Source of the DNA: Pseudoalteromonas sp. XI10
Lineage (GTDB): Bacteria > Pseudomonadota > Gammaproteobacteria > Enterobacterales > Alteromonadaceae
DNA: 64,000 bases
Assembly: GCF_001469895.1 (NCBI RefSeq)
Contig: NZ_LOPY01000061.1
Coordinates: forward strand, 62,001-126,000
Reading direction: 5' to 3'
This document shows, piece after piece, positions 8,835-17,848 of this stretch. The position numbers and the translations under genes are program-made. Under the pieces are notes generated by a model. The model saw only the letters and a program-made list of their open reading frames with translations, ran no database searches and was not told the DNA's origin. Position 1 is the stretch's first letter. The number at the start of each line of letters is the position of its first letter.

Positions 8835-9571
8835 TAAAAATCACTGTAGTGAAGCGCTTGCTTTGTAGAGTTTTTGATTAGCTCTGCAGTCTTATTTGGG
8901 CCGACATTAAACAAACTATCAATCGCGCTTAAATGCGACTCAAAACTACCATTTCTTTGAATGTATTCAGGGTGCTCAAAGTTTTGATAGTAAACATCTA
9001 TATTATTTTTTACCAGTTGCCCACCAGGCGTAAATTCTTCAATATAATTTTTTGCTCCCATCGGCGACAAGTAAACGTTACAGTCTAATATGTTACATAA
9101 GGAAACTAACCGGCTATCTTTTACGCCTTCAACATTAGATATTTTTGAAGATATGTAAGTTGGCGTGCTAATACCGATATAATCCATTAGAGCCTTAATA
9201 AGAGCTATATTAAACTGAGCTACAGTATTTAAGTTATCTTTTTCAAACACCGATGAAAGGATTGGGAATAGCTCTTCAAAATAGTCAGTTTTATTATAGT
9301 TTTCATAAATACTTTTTAAGTGCTTTTTCTTCCAAACTGTTTCTTTTACAAATGAGGTGTTTTCAATAGTGGCCGCTGATCTCCCATTCGGTGTTGATAC
9401 ATGACAACTAAGCATCAAGGGTTGATTTTTAGCCTTTATTCTATTTCTGATATGCCAATCACTTTTCTCTAATTTTACATCATCAAGAAACACAAACTTA
9501 TCTGCGCTTTGTATCAATGCAAAGTAACCTAGCCATGGTAAATAAGTCGGCTGCATTACACTTAAAATCAT
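8831..9571 (-). CDS. WbqC-like family protein
   Basis: 246-aa member of the WbqC-like family, opening with MQPTYLPWLGYFALIQSADK, the family's hallmark. Members sit in O-antigen and glycan clusters. They are proposed, without settled biochemistry, to act on amino-sugar derivatives, possibly as acyl or aminoacyl transferases. It is the last gene of the nine-gene - strand operon, overlaps the preceding methyltransferase by 4 bp, and converges on the aldo/keto reductase with a 4-bp overlap, leaving no room for a terminator between the operons. Confidence 0.85.
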   Translation of the reverse strand: MILSVMQPTYLPWLGYFALIQSADKFVFLDDVKLEKSDWHIRNRIKAKNQPLMLSCHVSTPNGRSAATIENTSFVKETVWKKKHLKSIYENYNKTDYFEELFPILSSVFEKDNLNTVAQFNIALIKALMDYIGISTPTYISSKISNVEGVKDSRLVSLCNILDCNVYLSPMGAKNYIEEFTPGGQLVKNNIDVYYQNFEHPEYIQRNGSFESHLSAIDSLFNVGPNKTAELIKNSTKQALHYSDFY

Positions 9572-10209
9572 ACACTGAAGCCCTCTTTGTATAGGCTCAA
9601 AGTAAACTCGTAAGGATACCCACCAATTTTTGTGACATAGTCATGCTTTAAATTCACAAAGGGAGTCATTTCTTGCTTGCACATGTCAAAAATAACCATG
9701 GGATCTATATAAAATAAAGTAGGATCTTCATACTCTACATAAGTTGATAACGCATTAAAAATAATGGACTTTTCACATGCAGCAAAACTTTTAGTAAGAG
9801 CGCTTTTCATAAACGAAAAATTATCAGTTGTTTTGTTATTAAAAACACCACTGATTAAAACGTGATCATAGCCAAGTGGCATAGCATCACTGTAGATATC
9901 AAACAGTTTAAATTTAGACTTTCTATCGTCCGAAAATTTTTTTTCGGCAGAATGAATAAACTCCGGGACAAAGTCTAAACCCAAATAATCCCCTGTAAAT
10001 CCATTATCACGGAAAAATGCCAACATATCTCCAAGTCCACAACCTAGATCAACAACCCGGCTTTTGTTTGATATTTGCTCAAGAAAAATTTTAAACCTAA
10101 CATTTTGAGCTTCTTTAGAAACATGCTGAACAGATTGGTGACTATTCCCAAATTTAGCATATAAACCTTGATAATAACTTTTTAGGCTTTCACTCTTACC
10201 TGTAGTCAT
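9568..10209 (-). CDS. Class I SAM-dependent methyltransferase
   Basis: 213-aa Rossmann-fold methyltransferase with SAM-binding motif I VVDLGCGLGDM and acidic motif II YLGLDFVPEF. It overlaps the DegT-type gene upstream by 14 bp and the WbqC-like gene downstream by 4 bp, so it is embedded in the nonulosonate operon. It probably methylates the sugar or an N-acyl substituent; acceptor atom and substrate are unknown. A second, dissimilar methyltransferase lies two genes upstream. Confidence 0.85.
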   Translation of the reverse strand: MTTGKSESLKSYYQGLYAKFGNSHQSVQHVSKEAQNVRFKIFLEQISNKSRVVDLGCGLGDMLAFFRDNGFTGDYLGLDFVPEFIHSAEKKFSDDRKSKFKLFDIYSDAMPLGYDHVLISGVFNNKTTDNFSFMKSALTKSFAACEKSIIFNALSTYVEYEDPTLFYIDPMVIFDMCKQEMTPFVNLKHDYVTKIGGYPYEFTLSLYKEGFSV

Positions 10210-11125
10210 TTATAAATCTCACCATGTTAGTTAATTGAGTTTTAGGCGTAGCAGGCTGAACAAACAAATTTACAATTTTATTTCCGATTTCTTCCGCATT
10301 CGGGTAATAACCTTGAGTTTGCAGAAGGCCTAAAGAGCGGTAGTGGCTAGTGAACAATATGTTTTGTTGCTTGGCTGCATTTAAAAATCGCTCTCTATTT
10401 TCAATAAATAAAGGGTATCGCCAATACGTTATTTCAGGATTGTACTTAAGCCTTTTAAATTTTTCATTAGAAACAGTTTGCTCTATAAAAGCAATGTTCG
10501 ACTTTCTGATGGCTGTTAATTTATCTAGCTTTTTTAAACCTTCTAATACATGAGTTATTTGGATAAGATCAGAAAATTGAGCCATTTTATTATCATCTAA
10601 GAAGTCTCTAGCCCTGTCAGCAAAAGTCTGACAATTTGTCATTAATGCTCCACCATAGTTTTGGCTAATAGGCTTATCATAGCCAAAACTAATTACTGAG
10701 AAATCACCAAAGCTCCCTATTGGACGGCCTTTAAATTTGCCGCCATACGCAAGGCAAGCATCTTCAATTAAAATGACACCTTTTCGCTTAGCATAATCAG
10801 TAATTTCATCAATTGCGCAAAAGTGGCCATACCCATGAACAGCAAGAATGGCCGAAATATCATCATCCATTACTGATTCAATTTGTTCAACTTCCATAGA
10901 AAGAGAGCTTAGTGAAACATCAGCTAGCACAACTGAATAACCAGCCATTTGAATAGAGAATAAAACAATGGGACAACAACTTGCAGGCATGACTACCTTA
11001 CTACCTTGCTCTAAACCTGCGCATTTAAGAGCTGTGATAATTGCAAAACTGCCTGAGCGGGTTAAGATGGCATGATTTCGAACAAAGTAACCCGCTAACT
11101 CTTTTTCTAACTCGTCTAAACCCAA
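10196..11125 (-). CDS. DegT/DnrJ/EryC1-type PLP aminotransferase
   Basis: 309-aa sugar-aminotransferase-like protein of aspartate aminotransferase fold. It has the phosphate-binding TRSGSFAIITAL, EDACLAYGG with D122, and SFGYDKP with the likely PLP lysine K151. It is shorter than PseC (387 aa) and clearly a different subfamily. It overlaps both flanking methyltransferases by 10-14 bp. Since PseC already supplies the pathway's aminotransfer, this enzyme implies a second amination or another PLP reaction on the sugar or its substituent. Confidence 0.85.
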   Translation of the reverse strand: MGLDELEKELAGYFVRNHAILTRSGSFAIITALKCAGLEQGSKVVMPASCCPIVLFSIQMAGYSVVLADVSLSSLSMEVEQIESVMDDDISAILAVHGYGHFCAIDEITDYAKRKGVILIEDACLAYGGKFKGRPIGSFGDFSVISFGYDKPISQNYGGALMTNCQTFADRARDFLDDNKMAQFSDLIQITHVLEGLKKLDKLTAIRKSNIAFIEQTVSNEKFKRLKYNPEITYWRYPLFIENRERFLNAAKQQNILFTSHYRSLGLLQTQGYYPNAEEIGNKIVNLFVQPATPKTQLTNMVRFINDYR

Positions 11126-11790
11126 ATTCTAATATCCTTTCGGTATGTAGCAAGCACGAAGGTTTCTGGCTGAGTCAATACTTCTACTTTTGTTGTATAT
11201 GCTGCTAAATCATCGATTAATTTTTTAAAGTTATAAAAGCGCCACTGCGAATAACGGTGTATCAGAGGTATCGTTTTTTCATATTCTAAGTCACTATTTC
11301 CTTTAATTTCTGACTCAAAGTTCGCATCAAGAATATCTCCTAATAGAATCAAGCCGCCAGGCTTTGTCACTCGAATCATTTCTAATATCACTTCTAGAGC
11401 ATAGTCATATGAAGGAAAGTAGTGAAAAATGCTGTAGCAAAGCACTCTATCAAAATAATTATTCTTGAATCTTAAACTATTTGCTTCTGACTGAGTGAAT
11501 GCTCCATCTGGCAACAACATTTTTGCTTTGTCTACCATAGATTCAGAGTAATCAACCCCCACTAATTCGTTAAAATTATTAGCTATCTTAGAGAGCAACA
11601 AACCATTACCACAGCCTACATCCAAAACATTACCTTTAGAGGCTGAGTTTAACTCTAGCTTACTTAATACATCTGCACTCAGTGCAAGCCAAGCACTATC
11701 TTCGAATGGGCGTCCAACCTGTTCTTTGAAGTCAGCACTTGCATTTGCTATTGAATCCCATTCAGCTTGTTTCGATTCAAATTCGTTCAT
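11116..11790 (-). CDS. Class I SAM-dependent methyltransferase
   Basis: 224-aa Methyltransf_11-type protein with motif I VLDVGCGNGLLLSKI, VGVDYSESM for ribose binding, and LLGDILD. It is 1 bp downstream of the pseG-like gene and overlaps the DegT-type gene by 10 bp, so it is part of the same operon. A role in O- or N-methylation of the nonulosonic acid or its acyl group is inferred from position only. Confidence 0.85.
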   Translation of the reverse strand: MNEFESKQAEWDSIANASADFKEQVGRPFEDSAWLALSADVLSKLELNSASKGNVLDVGCGNGLLLSKIANNFNELVGVDYSESMVDKAKMLLPDGAFTQSEANSLRFKNNYFDRVLCYSIFHYFPSYDYALEVILEMIRVTKPGGLILLGDILDANFESEIKGNSDLEYEKTIPLIHRYSQWRFYNFKKLIDDLAAYTTKVEVLTQPETFVLATYRKDIRIWV

Positions 11791-11791
11791 T

Positions 11792-12748
11792 TCAAACCTT
11801 CATAATTTCAAGTGCTAAGTTTCGCGTTGAATAAGTATTATAAGTTTCAACAAATGAATTTACTTGTTTTGTTTTTTGCTTGATGAAACTGGTTATCCCT
11901 TGATTTAACTTATCAACACTTGCATCTTCAGCCAGACCTAAATCGTAAGTTAAATTATTTTTGGCTAATTCTAAAGTATCTTGATGTTGTTCGCGTGTTT
12001 GCGAAATAGAACAATTAGGTATTAAACAAAATCCAGCTTCATATTTAGTTAACCCTCCACCACTAATGATTAAATCACTATCAGCAAAGTAACTCGAAAT
12101 ATCTTCAGTAAACCCTACTATTTCTACCTTATTATTTTCAACATTGAGTTGCGGCTTTTCTTTATCTATAAGAGTAAAGTCGATACCAGTAAAAACTTGG
12201 TCCAAAGCCGCAATAACTTTTACACCAACACCAAAAGCGTCGTAACCCCCTATAAAAATAAGCACTTTTTCAATTTCATTTTTATATGGTAATGCTAATT
12301 TTTCTTCCCTTAAGGCAACTAGCTCGGGTGAAAATGAAAAATAATTCACACCTAAGCAGCTAGGATTAGTAGTTTGATAAAATGAATCAGCATTCAAACG
12401 AAAATTAATAAGAAGGTTAACAAAATCAAAGTTGTATTGATTAAAGTCATCAATAACACATAACTTAAAACCAGCACGCTTTAAATTGAGCAGATGTTGT
12501 TGAGAAAAATCGTAGCTATCACAAATAATAGTTGTGTTTTCAGCATCGCGCAGTTCCTTTAGTACTTTAAAAGAGTAAAAACAAATTTTTTGCTCAGCAA
12601 ATAAGTCGTAGTTACCATAAAAATAAACTTTAGGGCTGTTCGATAGAACACTTATTTGTCTGGCAATGTTTAGACTCCTTGATAAATGCCCTAAACCAGT
12701 ACTTTTCGATGCGTTGCAATAAAAAATATACTTAGCTTTAGTTCGCAT
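11792..12748 (-). CDS. pseG: PseG-like UDP-sugar hydrolase
   Basis: Releases UDP from the diacetamido-trideoxy-altrose nucleotide sugar, the fourth pathway step. It has a GT-B-like fold with the N-terminal STGLGHLSRSL motif; H21 corresponds to the catalytic histidine of the PseG family. The C-terminal half has SGGGLTKYEAG and EQHQDTLELA loops that bind the nucleotide in MurG-like enzymes. The start was set at ATG 12748 (MRTKAK), which overlaps the upstream stop by 11 bp. An upstream in-frame start would run deep into the FAD gene. Sequence is divergent from textbook PseG, so function is likely rather than certain. Confidence 0.8.
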   Translation of the reverse strand: MRTKAKYIFYCNASKSTGLGHLSRSLNIARQISVLSNSPKVYFYGNYDLFAEQKICFYSFKVLKELRDAENTTIICDSYDFSQQHLLNLKRAGFKLCVIDDFNQYNFDFVNLLINFRLNADSFYQTTNPSCLGVNYFSFSPELVALREEKLALPYKNEIEKVLIFIGGYDAFGVGVKVIAALDQVFTGIDFTLIDKEKPQLNVENNKVEIVGFTEDISSYFADSDLIISGGGLTKYEAGFCLIPNCSISQTREQHQDTLELAKNNLTYDLGLAEDASVDKLNQGITSFIKQKTKQVNSFVETYNTYSTRNLALEIMKV

Positions 12749-14099
12749 AGTTATTGATATCTTCATATGCAAACCTAAGAACGTCATGTAAAAGCCAACA
12801 ACGCCCGCTAAATCTACCAGAAACAAGTATATTACTGTATGCAGACGTTAGAGTCTGATAATTAACTTCAGTCGCTTCTGCAAATTCCTTTGTAGGTACA
12901 GGGAAAGTATTTTCAATTTGCTGGACAAAGCCACTTTTTATAGAAGCATCTTCAGCAACCAACCCCATATTCCTTAGATCTTCTACACCTTCATTTAAAG
13001 TAAACTCAGCTTCACTTTTATCTCTAAGCACCTCAGCAGATACAGAGTGAGTTTTCTCTGTTCGTAAATTATCATAAAGAGTGATTCTAAAAATTTCAGA
13101 GCTTGGATCCCAGTTCCATAAATAGTGAGATTTATTATTATTGAGGGGTTTATCAAATGTTGCATGCAAGATATAAGCAGTTCGGAACGTAGGCCGATAG
13201 CTATGAATAGGTAATTCTCCCGCATGTAATGCAAAAACAGGAGGTGCGCTCCAAAAAACAAGTTCAGTGTTAATTACATCACTGTTACTTAGTTCTACAG
13301 AGTCGATTTTACCATTTGATTCAAATATTTTTTTTACTTGAGTGTTAGTGATAATTTCAACGCCTAAAGCCTGTGCTTTATTCACGAGCTCTGATATCCA
13401 TAACTGAACTCCATCAGTATTTGGATAAAAGTAATATGGCATCGAAAAATTATTTTCTTTTAAATATGTGTCATATTCACTACTTTTATGAAAGCCTAAC
13501 TTTTTATCTATTTCAGGATGTTGTTTTAATATTCTCGTTAAGTTTTCATCAAATGCTTTTATCCTATTAGCACCAAAGTAGTTGATACTAGTGCTCGTGG
13601 ATAAACGTTTTTTATCGACATCCTTTCCGTACAACTTATTGATAACTGGCATCGCCAAGTTTTCATAAAACGTTGGCCCTAGAGTTTCTTCCAAATATGT
13701 TTCTATATCCATTGCAGAACTTGGCAGAACAGAAGATAAAAACTCACCAATACCTATGTGATAAACATCTTTATTTAACTTTCTGGCATCAATAGTTTGT
13801 GTTTCTAAGTCCCAAGAACCAGCGAAATAGTTTCCTGTTTCAAGGCGTTGAAATTGATGCCACTGTATTTCATTATTCTCAAAGTTAAAGAGAATATCAT
13901 CAACCTCCTGTATTCCAGTTGTAACTGGAATATGAGTTCCCTGGTCATAAATATTACCTTTGTCATCTTTGACTGAACTTAGCAAACCTCCGACTGCAGT
14001 ACCTTGCTCAACCAACAAAACTCGATCATATCTTTTTTTTAGTAATATACTCGCGGTGAGGCCACAGACGCCACCACCTACAACAATACATGTTTTCAT
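12738..14099 (-). CDS. FAD-dependent oxidoreductase, protoporphyrinogen-oxidase/amine-oxidase-like
   Basis: 453-aa flavoprotein with the N-terminal dinucleotide site VVGGGVCGLTASILL, a glutamate ending the second strand (LLVEQ), and the GGL motif of the NAD(P)-binding_8/amino-oxidase group. A C-terminal segment (SGRFSGRCWLLHDVLRFA) would complete the FAD site. It sits 2 bp after pseI and overlaps the pseG-like gene. The standard Pse pathway contains no flavin oxidase. UDP-galactopyranose-mutase-like chemistry is an alternative. It is probably a sugar-tailoring enzyme. Confidence 0.75.
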   Translation of the reverse strand: MKTCIVVGGGVCGLTASILLKKRYDRVLLVEQGTAVGGLLSSVKDDKGNIYDQGTHIPVTTGIQEVDDILFNFENNEIQWHQFQRLETGNYFAGSWDLETQTIDARKLNKDVYHIGIGEFLSSVLPSSAMDIETYLEETLGPTFYENLAMPVINKLYGKDVDKKRLSTSTSINYFGANRIKAFDENLTRILKQHPEIDKKLGFHKSSEYDTYLKENNFSMPYYFYPNTDGVQLWISELVNKAQALGVEIITNTQVKKIFESNGKIDSVELSNSDVINTELVFWSAPPVFALHAGELPIHSYRPTFRTAYILHATFDKPLNNNKSHYLWNWDPSSEIFRITLYDNLRTEKTHSVSAEVLRDKSEAEFTLNEGVEDLRNMGLVAEDASIKSGFVQQIENTFPVPTKEFAEATEVNYQTLTSAYSNILVSGRFSGRCWLLHDVLRFAYEDINNYAN

Positions 14100-14101
14100 A
14101 A

Positions 14102-15157
14102 CTAATCACCGATATTATCTAGTACATCAAAGCTTACACGGTCACCAATTTCGACTTTTCTACTAATTTGTTTACCAATAACTTGATCGTAATATTTAGT
14201 ATGAAGCCCAAACCCTGGCCTAACTGACTTTATGTCATTAGCAGTAATAACATCACCTTCGTCAAGTGGTTTAGCAAAGTACAAAGAACGTCGAGCTAAA
14301 ATATTTTTTTGTGCTGACTCAGTTATTGAATAATCAACATTACCAAGCGCCTTCTCAGCATCTCTTACAGCACATACCAATTGACTAAATTCATTTTTAT
14401 CTAACGAGAAAAAGGCATCTACTGAATCATCACTTTTATCTAAAATGAAGTGCTTTTCGATGATTTTAGCCCCAAGAGTTACACTCACAACAGGAGAGAT
14501 TATCCCTTGTGTATGATCAGAAAGTCCTGCAAGGCAATTAAAGCGATCCTTTATATCTGCAATTGTCGCTAAATTACACTCATCTAAAGGCGTAGGGTAA
14601 GCTGTAGTACACTTTAAGATTGCGAGCTCTTTACAACCATTCTTCCTCAGCACTTCAACTGCAAGTTCAATATCTTCAAGATTTGCTATTCCTGTTGATA
14701 AAATTACTGGCTTTCCAGTTTTTGCGACATATTGTAAAAGAGGGATATCTGTAATTTCTGGAGAGGCTATTTTATAAACAGGTGCACCTAATTCTTCTAG
14801 AAGATCAACTGCAGAAAAGTCAAAGGGTGAAGAAAAAATATCAATATTACAACGCTTTGCTTCAGCAAATAACTCTTTATGCCACTCCCAAGGCGTATAT
14901 GCTTTTTGATATAAAGAATGCAATGAAACATGCGATTGCCATGGATTATCGCTAGGTAAGCAGAAATCAGGTTTATCGCAATCAAGAGTGATTGTATCTG
15001 CTGTATAGGTCTGCAGCTTAATAGCATCTGCGCCAGATTGTTTGGCTTCTCTTATTATTTCTTTTGCTTTTTCTAAACTTCCGCCGTGGTTCGCCGACAT
15101 TTCAGCAATAATATAACAAGGACTAGTGGAATCTATTTTTTTTCCATTAATTTTCAT
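14102..15157 (-). CDS. pseI: Pseudaminic acid synthase PseI (NeuB family)
   Basis: Condenses phosphoenolpyruvate with the 6-deoxy-diacetamido hexose to form the nine-carbon nonulosonic acid. It has an N-terminal TIM-barrel NeuB domain (AEMSANHGGSLEKA, ADAIKLQTYT, FSSPFD, STGIANLEDIE, LSDHTQG, EKHF) and a C-terminal SAF antifreeze-like domain (LDEGDVITANDIKSVRPG). The 351-aa length is typical. ILKCTTAYPTP and the SANHGG form favour PseI/LegI-type synthases over sialic acid synthase, and pseB/pseC in the locus point to PseI. It is 1 bp after the cytidylyltransferase. Confidence 0.92.
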   Translation of the reverse strand: MKINGKKIDSTSPCYIIAEMSANHGGSLEKAKEIIREAKQSGADAIKLQTYTADTITLDCDKPDFCLPSDNPWQSHVSLHSLYQKAYTPWEWHKELFAEAKRCNIDIFSSPFDFSAVDLLEELGAPVYKIASPEITDIPLLQYVAKTGKPVILSTGIANLEDIELAVEVLRKNGCKELAILKCTTAYPTPLDECNLATIADIKDRFNCLAGLSDHTQGIISPVVSVTLGAKIIEKHFILDKSDDSVDAFFSLDKNEFSQLVCAVRDAEKALGNVDYSITESAQKNILARRSLYFAKPLDEGDVITANDIKSVRPGFGLHTKYYDQVIGKQISRKVEIGDRVSFDVLDNIGD

Positions 15158-15158
15158 A

Positions 15159-15920
15159 TTATTCTCTATCTTGTTGTTCGTTTTTAAGGGAAATTAGAAG
15201 CCCCTCATTACGAACTATTTGAGCATTGATGGCTTTCACTTCAGGGTGGCTGTCTAGAAATGCTTTTATCTGTTGATAGGTTACATTTAGAGTATCATCA
15301 TTCGCATCAGCAATCGCATTTATAACTTGCCAATCTTCTGGTGTATCTAAAGTAAACCGATAATGACTATCATCAGTGTCATTATTCAATTCAGTAACTC
15401 GATATTGCTGTTCTTTATTTTCATAGAGATGCAAGGTGACATGTTCTAATTCAGATGGCCTCAGTGCTTCTAAAACAAGCCCTTTTAACGCCTTTGTTTC
15501 TACAACTTCACAGTCAACGCCTTCTGCAAACATTTCACTTAAAAAACCATACTGAGCATTTTCATCTATTACTTTAGTACACAACCGCTCACAAATATCA
15601 GCATCAACAAAAGGCGTATCACCTGTAATACGAATTACGAATTCACAGGGGTAAAGCTCGGTCGCGAGCTGAAACCTTTGTAATACGTTCTCTTCTGGTC
15701 CTCTAAAGTATTTAATCCCATGCTCTTTAGCAACAAGGCATAATTCATCGTTCTCTTGATTAGTCGATGTAAGTAAAACAGTATCATCAATACAAGAAGC
15801 CTTTTTTAGCCGCTCAACAACTTGAACGATCACAGGCCTACCATTAATATTTTTAAGAACCTTGTTTGGTAGTCTCGAAGACCCCATTCGAGCTTGTATG
15901 AATGCTATTACTTTAGCCAT
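15159..15920 (-). CDS. SpsF-type CMP-nonulosonate cytidylyltransferase
   Basis: 253-aa nucleotidyltransferase of the SpsF/acylneuraminate cytidylyltransferase family. It has the N-terminal nucleotide-binding motif IQARMGSSRLPNKVL, then VLLTSTNQENDEL and RITGDTPFVDAD with metal-binding acidic residues. In this operon it should activate the nonulosonic acid with CTP, the PseF step; it is of SpsF rather than classical PseF type. The gene abuts the upstream aminotransferase with no gap and is followed 1 bp later by pseI. Confidence 0.85.
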   Translation of the reverse strand: MAKVIAFIQARMGSSRLPNKVLKNINGRPVIVQVVERLKKASCIDDTVLLTSTNQENDELCLVAKEHGIKYFRGPEENVLQRFQLATELYPCEFVIRITGDTPFVDADICERLCTKVIDENAQYGFLSEMFAEGVDCEVVETKALKGLVLEALRPSELEHVTLHLYENKEQQYRVTELNNDTDDSHYRFTLDTPEDWQVINAIADANDDTLNVTYQQIKAFLDSHPEVKAINAQIVRNEGLLISLKNEQQDRE

Positions 15921-17246
15921 CTAATTTAACCTTTGAAAACCACTATGGCAAACAGGCCCATCTATTAAGCTGGCAATATCTTGGTTACTATCAAGTGCAC
16001 CTTGCAATAGGTTAAAAACTTCAGAGATAGCAGAAATATACTTTTCACATATCTCTTCACTATGGGCAATGGAAAGATAAATTACATTACTGGCTAAGAA
16101 GCCTCTTTTTAGCATCTCTTGAGTGAACAAAGTTTTAAGTGCTAATGCTTGATCTGTCGGAAAAATAAATATCGGCACGCTATCAATACCAATAATTTTT
16201 AAATCAAAACCAGCTTTAGCTGATGCATCTAATATTTGTTTTTTGAGTTTTTTACCAATTTCATTAAGCTTAAGAGGTACATTGTCACGTTTAAAAATTT
16301 CCAATGTTTTAAGCGCAGCAACAAAACCAACTCTTTCAGTCCAGTAAGAGCTACTAATAAAAGATTGCTGTGCAGCATCCATTACTTCTGAGCGACCTAT
16401 AATTGCCCCAATAGGGTGCCCGTTACCTAGCGCTTTACCTAGTACACAAATATCTGGTTCTACCTCAGTTAAGAGGTGTGATGCGCCTGTATTTAATCTA
16501 AATCCTGAAGAAATTTCGTCGAAAACAACCACTATATTATTTTCACGTGCAATTGCTTTAACTTCTTTTAAAAATTCAACATTTGGTTGGCCATGCCTGA
16601 ACACTTCCATCATCACAACACCTAATCTATCACGATGCTTTTCGACAATAGCTTTGAAACCTTCAATATCACCTTCTTTAAAAGGAATAGCAGTGTTGTG
16701 TAATTGCTTTGGCACACCTGCAGGTTTTAGTCCTGGTAATAGTTGCTCATCTAAATTTTCACTATCACTAATATTTGTAGCTAAATACCAATCATGCCAA
16801 CCATGGTAACCACAAAATGCCACGGTTTCTTTCTTACTAAAAGCACGAGCGATTCGAATTGCTAAAGTACAAGATTCACCACCAGTACGTGTGAAGCGAA
16901 CAGCTCCTGACCAAGGATGCAGGTCAATCAATTGTCTTGCTAGTTCAACTTCTTCAAAACAGTTTAAACTACTCATCGAACCATCTTGAATAGCAGAAAT
17001 AACAGCGTCATTAATCTCATCGTTAGCATAGCCAAGAGAGCTAGTTCCAATTCCCATAATAGAAAAATCGTAGTAATGATTGTTGTCTAAATCCCAAACT
17101 TCACAACCTTTTGATTTTTTATAGTAAGCAGGCCATTGCTCCGGGAGAAACATTTCAGCGCGCTTTGATAATAGCTGATTACCTCCAGGGATAATTTTTT
17201 TTGCTTGTTGCCAAAGCTTTGCACCAGAGTTATTTTTTAAGGTCAT
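15921..17246 (-). CDS. Class III PLP aminotransferase, glutamate-1-semialdehyde-aminomutase-like
   Basis: 441-aa fold-type-I PLP enzyme. It has RFTRTGGESCTLAIRIAR, GYHGWHDW (stacking residue), FDEISSGFR with D243, and VLGKALGNG with the PLP lysine K271. Relatives of this kind occur beside SpsF in glycan clusters and are not the heme-pathway HemL. It is the first gene of the nine-gene operon, with a sigma28-like element about 80 bp upstream. A third aminotransferase-type enzyme in one locus suggests an additional amino or amino-acyl group on the final sugar. Confidence 0.85.
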   Translation of the reverse strand: MTLKNNSGAKLWQQAKKIIPGGNQLLSKRAEMFLPEQWPAYYKKSKGCEVWDLDNNHYYDFSIMGIGTSSLGYANDEINDAVISAIQDGSMSSLNCFEEVELARQLIDLHPWSGAVRFTRTGGESCTLAIRIARAFSKKETVAFCGYHGWHDWYLATNISDSENLDEQLLPGLKPAGVPKQLHNTAIPFKEGDIEGFKAIVEKHRDRLGVVMMEVFRHGQPNVEFLKEVKAIARENNIVVVFDEISSGFRLNTGASHLLTEVEPDICVLGKALGNGHPIGAIIGRSEVMDAAQQSFISSSYWTERVGFVAALKTLEIFKRDNVPLKLNEIGKKLKKQILDASAKAGFDLKIIGIDSVPIFIFPTDQALALKTLFTQEMLKRGFLASNVIYLSIAHSEEICEKYISAISEVFNLLQGALDSNQDIASLIDGPVCHSGFQRLN

Positions 17247-17327
17247 GAAATACCCCTAGAAGAATATGATTAGATAATATCGATTTGTTTAGGAATATTA
17301 TAGAGATAATAAATTCCCATATATAGG

Positions 17328-17354
17328 TTATCGGCAAGGTATCTACAAAATAAA
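17328..17354 (-). promoter_or_regulatory. Sigma28-like promoter of the nine-gene sugar operon
   Basis: On the - strand a perfect FliA -10 box GCCGATAA (17328-17335) is preceded by an 11-bp spacer and TTTATTTT in the -35 position, a poor match to TAAAGTTT. The location about 80 bp upstream of the first operon gene is right. The -10 match alone is the evidence. Confidence 0.55.
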
Positions 17355-17362
17355 GTAGTAAT

Positions 17363-17848
17363 TTATGAAAGCAACCAACGCATGTAAATACCTTGATCTT
17401 TCTTATCAAAAGTACGAAAACCTAATTTTTCATAACTCTTGATCGCGGGAATATTGTTAGCATCAACACCTAAAATGATTTCACTAATAGATAGCTGTTC
17501 CATCAAGCAGCGTGCAGTTGCAGTTATGACTTCAGCTGCAACTCCTTTACCTCGCCAAGCTGGCTCACCGATTAGTATCCCCATTGTGGCTTGTCCACTT
17601 TTTTGGTCTATTGGCTCGTATTTAATATTACCGATATGATTGCCCTCAAAAAATATCCCCCAAAGAATACAATCAGAAGCCGTATTTTTTGAGTTTATAT
17701 ACTCTCTTAATGAGCTTATTGAGGAAGATGAGTAAGCAATGTATTGCTTACTCATCTTGTCTTCAAACCAACTTAAGTAGCGTTCAGATGCATCTGATTC
17801 ATTTAACAATCTCAAATTGAAGCGGTTGGTAGAGATTGATGTATTCAT
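17363..17848 (-). CDS. pseH: GNAT N-acetyltransferase, probable PseH
   Basis: 161-aa RimJ/RimL-type GNAT acetyltransferase with the acetyl-CoA motif GEPAWRGKGVAAEVI and the C-terminal NIPAIKSYEKLGFR. PseH N-acetylates the 4-amino group made by PseC, and this is the only acetyltransferase in the locus, so the assignment is by elimination and length. It is coupled to maf by a 1-bp TAATG overlap, at the end of the flaG-fliD operon rather than inside the main sugar operon. Acylation with a different acyl-CoA is possible. Confidence 0.75.
   Translation of the reverse strand: MNTSISTNRFNLRLLNESDASERYLSWFEDKMSKQYIAYSSSSISSLREYINSKNTASDCILWGIFFEGNHIGNIKYEPIDQKSGQATMGILIGEPAWRGKGVAAEVITATARCLMEQLSISEIILGVDANNIPAIKSYEKLGFRTFDKKDQGIYMRWLLS

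Noticed and set aside
12749..12826. Longer N-terminus of the PseG-like protein
   Set aside because: Would overlap the FAD gene by about 90 bp and put 26 extra residues before the first strand; ATG 12748 fits the family.
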